DNA from: Pseudanabaena sp. Chao 1811
Lineage (GTDB): Bacteria; Cyanobacteriota; Cyanobacteriia; Pseudanabaenales; Pseudanabaenaceae
DNA: 64,000 nt
Direction of reading: 5' to 3'
Assembly: GCF_027942295.1 (NCBI RefSeq)
Contig: NZ_CP101416.1
Span: 4,016,501 to 4,080,500, forward strand
Part shown: positions 32,525 to 41,608 of the stretch, piece after piece
How the letters are laid out: every line of letters begins with the position of its first letter
Numbering within the stretch: position 1 is the stretch's first letter
Made by a program: the position numbers and the translations under genes
The notes under the pieces: generated by a model
Databases searched by the model: none
Told to the model about the DNA's origin: nothing
Seen by the model: the letters and a program-made list of their open reading frames with translations, nothing else

Positions 32525-33553
32525 TTATTCCATATCATCGAGCTTAATACGCGGATCGACAGCCTTAAGTAGTAAATCACCAATCAAATTTCCTACCACT
32601 AACATCAGAGTGCCGAGCATCAGTCCTGCCATGACTAAATTTGTATCCTTTTCTTGAGTTGCTTGTAATAGCAATTTTCCTAGCCCCGGCCAACTGAAAA
32701 AGAACTCGGTGATAAATGCTCCCCCCAGTAATCCGCCAAACTCAAAGCCTAAGAGAGTAATTAAAGGGTTGATTGCATTACGCAAGGCATGGACATAAAT
32801 GACTTTATTTTCAGGTAAACCCTTGGCGCGGGCGGTTTTGATATAGTCTTGACGCAATACATCGAGCAAGCTACCGCGCATGATCCTCTGCAACCCTGCA
32901 AAGCTAACAATGGTAAGTGTCAAAGTTGGCAAGACCATATGATGGGCAATGTCTAAGAACTTACCTAAGGGTGAAAGATCAGCAAAATTGATACTGGTCA
33001 TACCACCCACAGGAAACCAGCCTGTATTTTGCGCCAGCATCAGTAATAAAATTGCTAAGACAAAGCTGGGAAATCCCTGTGTGGCATAACTGATGATTTG
33101 GATTAGGCGATCGCTCCATGTATTTTGCTTAACAGCGCTATAGATACCAAGAGGGATTGCTAAGAGCCATGTGGTAAACAATGAAGCAAGAGACATTAGT
33201 AACGTATTACCTGCCCGTTCGATGATTAGGGGTGTGACGGGTGCTAGACCTTGGCAACGCACGCCTAGATCTCCATTTAAGGTATTCCTCAGCCAGAGCA
33301 AGTACTGCATTGCTTCAGGCTTATCGTAATTGAGTTGCTTTTCTAACTGCTCAATTGTCTTTTTAGGGGTGCTAGGGTTATTTCGCAATTCCGAGAAGCA
33401 ATTTCCGGGGGATTTGGTAATGGCAAAAAAACTCAGGATGGATACGCCCAAAATGACGACAACTGCTTGCCCCAGACGTTTGACCACAAAGCTAGTCGTA
33501 TCGTTGAGAATAAAACGCCAGAAAGATCGATTTCCTCTATTTGCAGTTGTCAT
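32525..33553 (-). CDS. Dipeptide/oligopeptide ABC transporter permease (DppB/OppB type)
   Basis: The 342-residue protein has the DppB layout. A first helix (FVVKRLGQAVVVILGVSILSF) is followed by a periplasmic loop with KTIEQLEKQLNYDKP, then five C-terminal helices. The EAA loop YIKTARAKGLPENKVIYVHALRNA contacts the ATPase. The end VDPRIKL is typical of this family. It would import peptides or nickel-like substrates with a partner permease, ATPases and a binding protein, none of which is adjacent; scattered subunit genes are usual in cyanobacteria. Confidence 0.9.
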   Translation of the reverse strand: MTTANRGNRSFWRFILNDTTSFVVKRLGQAVVVILGVSILSFFAITKSPGNCFSELRNNPSTPKKTIEQLEKQLNYDKPEAMQYLLWLRNTLNGDLGVRCQGLAPVTPLIIERAGNTLLMSLASLFTTWLLAIPLGIYSAVKQNTWSDRLIQIISYATQGFPSFVLAILLLMLAQNTGWFPVGGMTSINFADLSPLGKFLDIAHHMVLPTLTLTIVSFAGLQRIMRGSLLDVLRQDYIKTARAKGLPENKVIYVHALRNAINPLITLLGFEFGGLLGGAFITEFFFSWPGLGKLLLQATQEKDTNLVMAGLMLGTLMLVVGNLIGDLLLKAVDPRIKLDDME

Positions 33554-33614
33554 AGCTTGAAATGGCTAACTAATCAATTTTGTTCGTATATAGCGTATAT
33601 CAATCTAGTGAAGT

Positions 33615-33654
33615 ATAGAGTTGTGTCCCCACCTTCGGCGGGGACACAACTCTA
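33615..33654. repeat. Palindrome upstream of the NACHT gene
   Basis: ATAGAGTTGTGTCCCC pairs exactly with its complement around a short loop. With the palindrome at 33781-33850 it fills most of the 340-bp gap. Confidence 0.7.
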
Positions 33655-33780
33655 TTTGCTTGCTAAAAAAGCGCTATATCCAGTCATATTAATCCAAAAA
33701 GTGTTTTCTTTTAAAACTCAGACAAGTTGGTAGAATGTTCACATAAATTTAGGGACTACAATTTTTAGATAGCTGTAACC

Positions 33781-33850
33781 AGTCTTATTAAAAGCCCAAG
33801 AAGCGAGTGGCGGCGCTTCGCGCCGCCACTCGCTATCCTAAATTAAGACT
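33781..33850. repeat. Palindrome with AGTCTTA ends, related to 22032-22085
   Basis: The outer ends AGTCTTA and TAAGACT are inverted. The inner arms carry GCGAGTGGCGGCG and its complement around CTTCG. The inner core recurs at 22032-22085. Confidence 0.7.
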
Positions 33851-33893
33851 GGCTGACTGCAAGTCCTGAATCATATCCTTGGAGTTTGAGGCG

Positions 33894-36845
33894 ATGATTG
33901 ATTGGTTGGTAGTTTGGGGTGTGACACAGGCGGCGGGTGTCGTTGTTTATCCAATTTTGGAGACTTTGGCTCAGGATGCGGCAAAGGATTATGGCAAGGA
34001 CTTTTTTAAGGATTGCTTGAAAAAGGTGATTCACTTGCCTGAAAAGGATGTGCAGAAAGAAGCCTATGGCAAAGCGCTGAGGGTATTCTTAGAACTGATT
34101 CAGGATGAACTGCTAGAAGCTGGCTATCAGGAGACATTGCTCAAAAAGTATTACATTCCTGCTCTGAAAAAGTTTATTGATCGCGAAGAAGTCGCATCAA
34201 CTTTGGGGATGGCGTTTAATGTGGAATGTAAGGCGATCGATACAGCTTTGTTGGTGAGAGTTTGGACAGAGTTAAATTCGCCACTTTTGCCAGAGGATAT
34301 GAATTGGGACTTTTTGAGTAAGTCCTACATCCGAGCCGTGAAGAAGATTGTCCAGAATTCGGATAAGTTGCGTCCGATTTTTGAGGTGCAGACTTTAGAT
34401 AAAATCGCCGATGCTGTGCAGGAAGTGGCGGGAATTGCGCCAGCATTTGATTTAGGAAAGTATGCGGAAGGGTTGCGGGAGCAGTATGGCAACTTGAAGC
34501 TGGAATCTCTGGATACGACTGGGGTTTATTACAACGAATTGAAATTGTGGAAGATCTTTATTCCTCAGAATTTGCGGGAATGTCAGGAGTTTATTCCGCA
34601 GGTGTATGAGTTACCGAAGGATCGATCGCGGCTGTTGCAGGAAAGTGGACAGTTGGATGTGTTGGAACTTCCCGAGGCGGAGTTAGAGAATCATCGCAAG
34701 CGCTATGTGGAGCAGCCAGTTCGGGGAGTGTTTGAGGTTTTGGGTGATCCGAATGAGTTGGCGAAGGATGGGGTTGCTAAATATGCGGTGATCTTGGGCG
34801 ACCCCGGCTCAGGAAAATCGACGCTGTTGCAATATCTGGCGCTGATTTGGGCGGAGCGACCTGTGCGAGATTTGCCTTTGTACCCGTTGCCGCTTTTGTT
34901 GGAGTTGCGTACCTATGCCCGTGATAAGCAAGCGGGAAAATGCAAGGATATTGTTTCGTTTATTCATGGCGGGAATATTACCTGTCGCCTGAATCAGCAG
35001 GATTTGCATGAGAAGCTGAAGAATGGGGATGTCATTGCCCTTTTTGATGGGATTGATGAGGTGTTCGATCCTGCGTTGCGCGATGAGGTGGTGACGGATA
35101 TCCATCGCTTTACGAATGAGTATCCTGCGGTGAGATCAGTGGCTACGTCGCGAATATTTGGGTATAGTCAGCACAAACTGAGAGGTGCAGGGTTTCAACA
35201 TTTTATGTTGCAGGATCTAGATGATGAGCAAATGCAGGAATTTGTGGTGCGTTGGCATGATCTGAATTTTACGGAAGGTGCGGATAAGGATCGTAAACGG
35301 GAGCGTTTGCAGAAGGCGATTAGGGAGTCGCGATCGATTAAGGAGTTGGCGGGAAATCCTTTGTTATTAACGATGATGGCGATTCTCAATCGTAATCAGG
35401 AGTTACCGAGGGATCGTCCTGAACTGTATAGCCAAGCCTCTAAGGTGTTGTTGCATCAGTGGGATTTAGAAAATAAATTGTTGGAAGATCCCAAGCTGAA
35501 AGACTGGAAGATTACGATTGAACTTGAAGATAAGCAAGCAATGTTGCGGAAAGTTGCTTACTATATGCAATCAAGTAAGAGGGGCTTATCTGGCAATTTA
35601 ATTGCTGCTATTGATTTAGAAAATATTTTGACTGAGCATTTAAGAACTGTTCTTGAAAAAGGAGAGCCTAGAATGGTTGCAAGATTAATAATCAAGCAGC
35701 TTCGCACGCGCAATTTCATCCTCTGCGATCTGGGTGGAAATTCCTATGGTTTTGTGCATCGAACTTTTTTGGAATATTTTTGTGCGTGGGAGTTTGTTTG
35801 GCAGTTTAAGGAGTCGCAAACGCTGACGATTGAGCAGTTAATCCATGATGTGTTTGGGAACCATTGGCAGGATGAGTCATGGCATGAGGTTTTGCGATTA
35901 ATTTCGGGGATGATCGAGCCAATATTTGTTGCAGAGATTATTGATTTTCTTTTGGAACACAAAGTTGATAAGAGTGCATTTTTAGATGAGTTTGGCAGAC
36001 TAAAAAAAGAAGGAGTATCCAATCTCTTACTAGCAGTAGATTGTTTCGTTGAGGTGAGAAACAGAAGCTTGATTGCTCATATATCAAGTAAATTGCTAAA
36101 AATTTTGCAGTGTGAGGTGGATCAGGAATATCCTTACACGTTTAATTCTGAAACGGCGGTTAAACTTATAAGCACCATTTCGACAACTTGGCAAGATCGC
36201 GCTGAGATATTGGATTGGTTAAAAAAATGTCTTAAATTTAACTCACATTCCTTCATCCCTGACTCAGCAATACAAGAGATTGCCAAAGGCTGGAAAGATG
36301 ACTCTGATACCCTTCCTTTGCTCCAAGACCGCGCCCTTAATGATCAGAATGAATATGTGAGAATGGCGGCAGTGCAAGAGATTGCCAAAGGCTGGAAAGA
36401 TGACTCTGGCAGTCTTCCTTTGCTCCAAGACCGCGCCCTTAATGATCAGAATGAATATATACGAAGTGCGGCGGTACAAGAGATTGCCAAAGGCTGGGAA
36501 GATAACTCTGATACCCTTCCTTTGCTAATAGACTGCGCTCTTAACGATCAGCATGAATATGTGCGAAGTGCGGCGGTAAAGGAGATAGCCAAAGGCTGGA
36601 AAGATGACCTACAAACATTTAATTTTTTATGTGATCGCGCTATCCAAGATCCATTTAAACGTAAAGTAGATTGGCAAATTAATCCCCGTCAAACTGCACT
36701 AGAAGCGATTCTCAAACATTACAGCGATAAACCTCAAATATTGGAATTGTTGAAGACAGTCTCTAACAACGATCCTGATGAACAGTTAAAGGAATTTGCC
36801 AAGGAGGAATTAGCAAAATTGAGTGAGAATCCCGTAGGGGCATAG
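33894..36845 (+). CDS. NACHT-domain NTPase with C-terminal HEAT-like repeats
   Basis: ATG 33894 is chosen because GGAG at 33881-33884 is well spaced. The 983 residues have three parts. Residues 1-270 are helical, of unknown fold, without an obvious nuclease or TIR motif. A NACHT NTPase follows, with Walker A GDPGSGKST (302-310) and Walker B ALFDGIDE (382-389), then SVATSRIFGY and NPLLLTMMAIL. The C-terminal part contains three nearly identical 34-residue units (VQEIAKGWKDD, then LPLLQDRALNDQNEY) and a fourth divergent one. Bacterial NACHT proteins of this plan can act as NLR-like anti-phage sensors; other cyanobacterial ones are of unknown role. The last codons come from a dispersed repeat. 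Confidence 0.9.
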   Translation: MIDWLVVWGVTQAAGVVVYPILETLAQDAAKDYGKDFFKDCLKKVIHLPEKDVQKEAYGKALRVFLELIQDELLEAGYQETLLKKYYIPALKKFIDREEVASTLGMAFNVECKAIDTALLVRVWTELNSPLLPEDMNWDFLSKSYIRAVKKIVQNSDKLRPIFEVQTLDKIADAVQEVAGIAPAFDLGKYAEGLREQYGNLKLESLDTTGVYYNELKLWKIFIPQNLRECQEFIPQVYELPKDRSRLLQESGQLDVLELPEAELENHRKRYVEQPVRGVFEVLGDPNELAKDGVAKYAVILGDPGSGKSTLLQYLALIWAERPVRDLPLYPLPLLLELRTYARDKQAGKCKDIVSFIHGGNITCRLNQQDLHEKLKNGDVIALFDGIDEVFDPALRDEVVTDIHRFTNEYPAVRSVATSRIFGYSQHKLRGAGFQHFMLQDLDDEQMQEFVVRWHDLNFTEGADKDRKRERLQKAIRESRSIKELAGNPLLLTMMAILNRNQELPRDRPELYSQASKVLLHQWDLENKLLEDPKLKDWKITIELEDKQAMLRKVAYYMQSSKRGLSGNLIAAIDLENILTEHLRTVLEKGEPRMVARLIIKQLRTRNFILCDLGGNSYGFVHRTFLEYFCAWEFVWQFKESQTLTIEQLIHDVFGNHWQDESWHEVLRLISGMIEPIFVAEIIDFLLEHKVDKSAFLDEFGRLKKEGVSNLLLAVDCFVEVRNRSLIAHISSKLLKILQCEVDQEYPYTFNSETAVKLISTISTTWQDRAEILDWLKKCLKFNSHSFIPDSAIQEIAKGWKDDSDTLPLLQDRALNDQNEYVRMAAVQEIAKGWKDDSGSLPLLQDRALNDQNEYIRSAAVQEIAKGWEDNSDTLPLLIDCALNDQHEYVRSAAVKEIAKGWKDDLQTFNFLCDRAIQDPFKRKVDWQINPRQTALEAILKHYSDKPQILELLKTVSNNDPDEQLKEFAKEELAKLSENPVGA
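36273..36610 (+). repeat. Near-identical 102-bp in-frame tandem repeats in the NACHT gene
   Basis: Three full 102-bp units and one degenerating fourth encode the HEAT-like part. Units one and two differ at only about a dozen positions. The exact 102-bp spacing shows as GAGATTGCCAAAGGCTGG returning at 36277, 36379 and 36481. Confidence 0.9.
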
Positions 36846-36922
36846 CATTTGCGCCACAATTTTTAAAACCCACAACAATATCGATCTGCAAATGCTTTGC
36901 CCTCTATGCTTTCACAGATAAA

Positions 36923-37257
36923 TTGTCCCTGCGTTGTGAGGTATTGGGCATAGCATTCCCAAATTATGGCGACCTGAAAATTTATAAATTTCTGTGGGAA
37001 TGCTATGCCCCTACATTTCCTACAATTCTATAAATCCTATGCGCTTTGTGATTTCAGCGATCGCTTGTCCCTGCGTTGTAAGGTTTTGGGCAAAGAAAAA
37101 GAAACCTGCAAAAGTCCAGATCTCCGACTTTTTCTATGCAAGCAAAGACAATTTGTAAATTCACAAAAAAAGTCGGAGATCTAAATCTGTGCCTTCAGCG
37201 ATCGCTTGTCCCTGCGTTGTAAGGTTAGGGCAAAGCATTCCCAAATTAAGGCGATCG
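36923..37257 (+). repeat. Three dispersed direct repeats plus inverted repeats downstream of the NACHT gene
   Basis: TGTCCCTGCGTTGT followed by AAGG or GAGG occurs at 36924, 37066 and 37208. The last two copies share about 33 bp, including TTCAGCGATCGC. GGGCATAGCATTCCC (36946-36960) is inverted at 36994-37008. AGATCTCCGACTTTTT (37114-37129) is inverted at 37167-37182. Apart from these I see no gene in 36846-37301. Confidence 0.75.
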
Positions 37258-37301
37258 CAAAATTTATAGATTTTGCAAAAACGTTATACTAGGCATCGAT
37301 C

Positions 37302-38522
37302 ATGATATGCGTTGCTATGAATATTGCTCCCCTAAGTTGGACAGAACTAGAAACCCTTACCGATTTCCAAATAGATTATGTCAATGGACTGACTAACGCA
37401 CAATCAAAATTGCGCCTATTTGGACATCCCGAAACAGATGTGCGCGTCACCCTATATCGCGACAACCATGCTTGGTGTCCCTACTGTCAAAAAATCTGGC
37501 TATGGCTCGAAGAGAAGCAAATTCCCTATCGCATCGAAAAAGTAACCATGTTTTGCTATGGCGAGAAAGAAAGCTGGTACAAACGGAAAGTACCATCGGG
37601 AATGCTACCTGCGATCGAATTGGATGGGCGCTTAATTACCGAAAGCGATGATATTTTGATTGCCCTAGAGCAGGTATTTGGCTCGCTGAGTCGCAGCATG
37701 AGCGATCCTCAAGTACTACCAATCCGAAGACTAGAACGCATCCTATTTAGAGCTTGGTGCGAATGGCTCTGTCGCCCGATCGTATCCGCCAAACAAGAAC
37801 AGCGTCATCGAGAACAATTTATCGAAGTCATGCAAAAAGTAGAAGAGGTTTTAGGAAGTACGCCTAGTCCATACTTTTTAGATGAGTTCGGCACTGCGGA
37901 TGTCATCTTTACTCCCTATGTCGAGCGGATGAATGCCAGCCTCTATTATTACAAGGGCTATTCTATGCGCGAAGAAAATCCTCGCATGGCGGAATGGTTT
38001 AATGCGATGGAAAGTCGCTCCACCTATCGCGGCACGCAGAGTGATTTCCATACCCATGCCCATGATTTGCCACCACAGATGGGAGGCTGTTGGGAAAATG
38101 GCGAACCACAGATGCTCATTAATAAATCAAAGGTAGATAATGGCTCTTGGTTTGGTTTACCCGATGTCATGTATCCTGAGCCAGAAAACTCGCGTACCGA
38201 AGCTCTCTACCGAGTCATCAAACATCGCCAAAATATCATTCGTGTTAATCCTGCGGACGATCGTTTATTTGATGAAGCCCTACGCTGTGCTTTAACCAAC
38301 ATGATCAAGTATGAAGCAGGTTGTGTCCCCCCAGATGGTGCTGATGCGGCACTACGGTATTTACGCGATCGTATTAGTGTACCCCGTGACATGTCGATTT
38401 ATGCAGCCAAACGCTTGCGTGAAGCTTTAGAAAAAACGGCGGCACTTGTAGGCGATCGGCAAGGTGTCCCCATTCCCTTCAAACATCGTCGCGATCAAGA
38501 TCCTATCAATTTTAAAAACTAA
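37302..38522 (+). CDS. Glutathione S-transferase-like protein with thioredoxin-fold CPYC motif
   Basis: The 406-residue protein has a thioredoxin-like GST N-terminal domain starting near residue 49 ([20 protein letters not shown]; cysteines at 59 and 62). It continues with [22 protein letters not shown], the typical substrate-side SNAIL/ESDDI-like glutathione-binding motif. A helical C-terminal domain and an extra tail to 406 follow, longer than ordinary GSTs of about 220 residues. It may be a glutathionyl or omega-type reductase. The start is ATG 37302 or ATG 37317. Confidence 0.85.
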   Translation: MICVAMNIAPLSWTELETLTDFQIDYVNGLTNAQSKLRLFGHPETDVRVTLYRDNHAWCPYCQKIWLWLEEKQIPYRIEKVTMFCYGEKESWYKRKVPSGMLPAIELDGRLITESDDILIALEQVFGSLSRSMSDPQVLPIRRLERILFRAWCEWLCRPIVSAKQEQRHREQFIEVMQKVEEVLGSTPSPYFLDEFGTADVIFTPYVERMNASLYYYKGYSMREENPRMAEWFNAMESRSTYRGTQSDFHTHAHDLPPQMGGCWENGEPQMLINKSKVDNGSWFGLPDVMYPEPENSRTEALYRVIKHRQNIIRVNPADDRLFDEALRCALTNMIKYEAGCVPPDGADAALRYLRDRISVPRDMSIYAAKRLREALEKTAALVGDRQGVPIPFKHRRDQDPINFKN

Positions 38523-38639
38523 GGATCGTAAATTATAGTATGGGCGGGTTTAGTCGAAGATTTGACTATATGACGTAAGGTTATCAGCAAAACCCGCCCA
38601 TACAGAAGATGATGATTTTATTAAATTCCCAATCCTAAG

Positions 38640-38756
38640 TAAACGTCAGTTCGACGAAGGCGAAAAATGGTAAAAATCGCTTAGCGATTTTTACCATTTT
38701 TCGCCATTTGCGCGGCGCGAAGCGCCGCGCAAATGGCGTTATCGAACTTACGTTAA
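38640..38756. repeat. 117-bp MITE-like element, inverted copy of 6510-6626
   Basis: Read on the minus strand it begins TTAACGTAAGTTCGATAACG and matches the first copy almost base for base, including both internal palindromes. The few differences partly keep the stems paired. It lies in the 245-bp gap between convergent genes. Confidence 0.88.
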
Positions 38757-38767
38757 GTAATTTGCTT

Positions 38768-40420
38768 TTAATCAAAACTACTTTCATTGATTAACATTTG
38801 GCGTGGCAGGACTCGTAAAGACTCCTCTAAGGTCGTAACTCCTATGGAAACTTTCTGACGCACACTATCAGCAAAGGATTCATAGTTCTGAGATGCTAAA
38901 TAAGCAGCAAGTTGAGATTGATCTTCTGCGTTAATGATTTTTCGTAGTTTTGGAGTGATATTCAAAACTTCAAATATTGCCTCACGCCCTAGATAGCCAG
39001 AACCAAAACAATGTTCACATCCCTTGCCACGCCGCCAATCTTGATACTGAACCTCTTGGATAGGGATATTAAGTAAGGTGAGTTCCGATTTTGTTGGTAC
39101 ATAAGCCTCAGCACAAAAAGAACAGATCTTGCGTACCAACCTTTGAGCAACTATACCCAATAGAGATTCCATGATTAAATTGGTATTCATTCCCAAATCC
39201 TTTAATCGAGCGATCGTACTAATGGCATCATTAGTGTGCATCGTTGATAGCACTAGATGTCCTGTCAAGGCGGCTCTAACTGTAATTTCTGCGGTTTCTA
39301 AATCCCGAATTTCTCCCACCATGATAATGTCTGGATCTTGACGCAAAATCGACTTTAACCCAGACGCAAAAGTAAGTCCTCCGACATCCTGCACTTGACC
39401 TTGAGTGATATTTGACAAATTATATTCAATCGGATCTTCCATCGTAATGACATTGACTTGATCCGTTGCTAGCAATTGCAAAGTGGCATAGAGAGTACTA
39501 GTTTTGCCTGACCCTGTGGGACCAGTCACAATAATTAAGCCTTGAGGTTGAGATAGCCAATTGCGATAGATATTTAGCGATCGCTCATTAAAGCCAATAT
39601 CTTCCAGTCTCGTCATCATCATTTTGTTACGGGGCAATAGACGAATTACCGCCTTTTCGCCACCAACACAAGGAAAGGTACTCACCCGCATATCTAGATC
39701 AAAGTCAAGATTATCGGCAGTAACGTAGTGCTGGCTAATGCGTCCATCTTGAGGACGACGACTTTCGCCAATGTTCATGTTGCTCATAACCTTAAGCGCT
39801 ACGATTGTCTTACGACTGACTTCGGGTGGTAAGATCCGCGTTGTTCTTAAGATGCCATCAATGCGATAACGTACTCTCAGTCCTAAGTCTGTAGGTTCTA
39901 AGTGAATATCACTAGCTCGATGTTGCAGCGCCACGGAAATCAAGGCATTAATCCGATGGGTTTGATCGAGTGCTTGGGAGAGATATATTTCCGAGATCTC
40001 ATTGAGATGCGCTTCTTCATTGTCGCCTGTAAGGGGATTGACAATTGGAGAAGCAATATTATTTGGTTCGGGCAAATTTTGTCTAAGAAACCATAGCAAA
40101 TAGCTTTCAGAAGAGACGGTTATATTCTTGATACCTGTCAATGTCCGATTGCTGATTAGTTCAATTTCTTCATTACTCAATGGACGTGGTGAACCTAGAT
40201 AAAAGTAGCCATGCCATAGGAGCAGAGGAATTACAGGTGGTAAGGATTTGCGATCTTCAAAACAGTGAAAAAATCGGTAATTAATATCCTCATCAAGGAG
40301 GTCAATGCGTAAAGCGCCTCTTTTATCGACTATTATCTCGATGGCTTCTTCGCAAGTAATTTCTTGTCTGCGGAGACGCTTCCATACAGATACAGGAGAA
40401 TTCACAAGTACGTCAGTCAT
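38768..40420 (-). CDS. GspE/PilB-type secretion ATPase
   Basis: The 550-residue protein has the traffic-ATPase core: ASDIHLEPTDLGLRVRYRIDG, Walker A GPTGSGKTS (about 296-304), Asp box ITMEDPIEY, Walker B DPDIIMVGEIRDLETAEI, His box LSTMHTNDA. A zinc site is formed by cysteines in CSFCAEAY and CEHCFGSG. It powers assembly of type IV pili or a related secretion system at the inner membrane. The N-terminal part (1-150) is divergent and shorter than main PilB proteins, so this may be a secondary paralogue. No pil genes are adjacent. Confidence 0.9.
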   Translation of the reverse strand: MTDVLVNSPVSVWKRLRRQEITCEEAIEIIVDKRGALRIDLLDEDINYRFFHCFEDRKSLPPVIPLLLWHGYFYLGSPRPLSNEEIELISNRTLTGIKNITVSSESYLLWFLRQNLPEPNNIASPIVNPLTGDNEEAHLNEISEIYLSQALDQTHRINALISVALQHRASDIHLEPTDLGLRVRYRIDGILRTTRILPPEVSRKTIVALKVMSNMNIGESRRPQDGRISQHYVTADNLDFDLDMRVSTFPCVGGEKAVIRLLPRNKMMMTRLEDIGFNERSLNIYRNWLSQPQGLIIVTGPTGSGKTSTLYATLQLLATDQVNVITMEDPIEYNLSNITQGQVQDVGGLTFASGLKSILRQDPDIIMVGEIRDLETAEITVRAALTGHLVLSTMHTNDAISTIARLKDLGMNTNLIMESLLGIVAQRLVRKICSFCAEAYVPTKSELTLLNIPIQEVQYQDWRRGKGCEHCFGSGYLGREAIFEVLNITPKLRKIINAEDQSQLAAYLASQNYESFADSVRQKVSIGVTTLEESLRVLPRQMLINESSFD

Positions 40421-40529
40421 ACTATTTTCTTGTAATTTATTCTCTTACTCGTAATCGCGATCATCACTACCCAACTATAACAACAGCTATCTTACATTTA
40501 CGTTCAACGTCTCCCCTCTCCATTTGATG

Positions 40530-40646
40530 GTTAATGAAAAAATTTTGGTAGTCCTAAAAAGGAAAGGATTTATTGTGGTAGGGATAGGCGGCGCGAAGCG
40601 CCGCCTATCCCTACCTATTTAGCACTACCAAAAATTTTTCACTAAC
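40530..40646. repeat. 117-bp element with 28-bp terminal inverted repeats
   Basis: The left end GTTAATGAAAAAATTTTGG and the right end, read inverted, GTTAGTGAAAAATTTTTGG pair over roughly 28 bases. Inside is a perfect palindrome GGTAGGGATAGGCGGCGCG. It fills the middle of the 332-bp gap 40421-40752; nothing else is seen there. Confidence 0.75.
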
Positions 40647-40752
40647 ACAGTTAGGAAAATCTCTAAAAAATTAGATTTGACTGGTTATTTGGCAATTTCC
40701 TAAAGCTGTTCTAAAATTGCTAAACCCAACGTCCAATCTGGAAAAGTAAAGT

Positions 40753-41598
40753 ATGGAAACTGAAAATTATCCCCAAGTTCCCACGGAACCACTTTTCTTG
40801 ACTAAAGTTGAGAATCTAGAACAAGAAATAAAGGAGTTAAAAGCTCAAAACCAAAACCTCAAAGAGCAGTTAAACAACAAAATTATTCATGAGCAGCAAC
40901 TTGCCTTAGTTAATTATTCCCTCCAAACTGAAATAATCGATCGCCAACAGACTGAGGCGGCTCTACGCTTGCTTGTAGAGAAACTTGCTGGAGAAAAAAA
41001 TGATTTAGAACTGATTTTAGATACGACTACTGCCCATAGTGACACGATTGAGGCATTGCTCTATGATAAAGCCCTATCACTTGCCCGTGAAGTAACGATT
41101 GATGGCTTGACTCAGATTGCAAATCGTCGCGCCTTTGATCAACGCTTAGCTACGGAATGGCAACGTTTAGCTAGGGAATGTTCACCACTTTCCTTACTAT
41201 TATGCGATGTTGATTTTTTTAAACGCTTTAATGATCGCTATGGACATCCTGCGGGGGATGAATGTTTAAAGTCGGTAGCAAAGGCGATCGAATCTTGTAT
41301 CCGTCGTCCCGCTGATCTCGCCGCACGTTATGGCGGCGAAGAATTTGCGGTGATTTTGCCAAGTACCCAAAAGGATGGAGCAATCTACATTGCGGAACAA
41401 ATTGGTCAAGCCATCAATGCGCTAAAGATTCCTCACGAAGCTTCCTATGTAAGAAGTTATGTGTCAGTGAGCATTGGAGTATCTACGATATTTCCTGAGC
41501 GAAACATAGATCCCAAGGTTCTAGTTGAGGCGACAGATAGAGGTTTATATTTAGCGAAAGATCAAGGACGCGATCGCGCAGTATTTAACATTGCTTAG
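40753..41598 (+). CDS. Diguanylate cyclase (GGDEF domain)
   Basis: The 281-residue soluble protein has an N-terminal coiled coil (about 10-120, for example LEQEIKELKAQNQNLKEQL). The GGDEF domain begins at VTIDGLTQIANRRAFDQRLA. The active-site loop is ARYGGEEFAVIL, and RPAD lies five residues before it, the spacing of the inhibitory c-di-GMP site. It probably makes c-di-GMP and is product-inhibited. The coiled coil would mediate dimerisation. GGAAAAG lies nine bases before ATG 40753. Confidence 0.93.
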   Translation: METENYPQVPTEPLFLTKVENLEQEIKELKAQNQNLKEQLNNKIIHEQQLALVNYSLQTEIIDRQQTEAALRLLVEKLAGEKNDLELILDTTTAHSDTIEALLYDKALSLAREVTIDGLTQIANRRAFDQRLATEWQRLARECSPLSLLLCDVDFFKRFNDRYGHPAGDECLKSVAKAIESCIRRPADLAARYGGEEFAVILPSTQKDGAIYIAEQIGQAINALKIPHEASYVRSYVSVSIGVSTIFPERNIDPKVLVEATDRGLYLAKDQGRDRAVFNIA

Positions 41599-41608
41599 CA
41601 TTCTTCAG

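Noticed and set aside
36273-36610. CRISPR array
   Set aside because: The 102-bp repeats are contiguous, in frame and coding, with no spacers.
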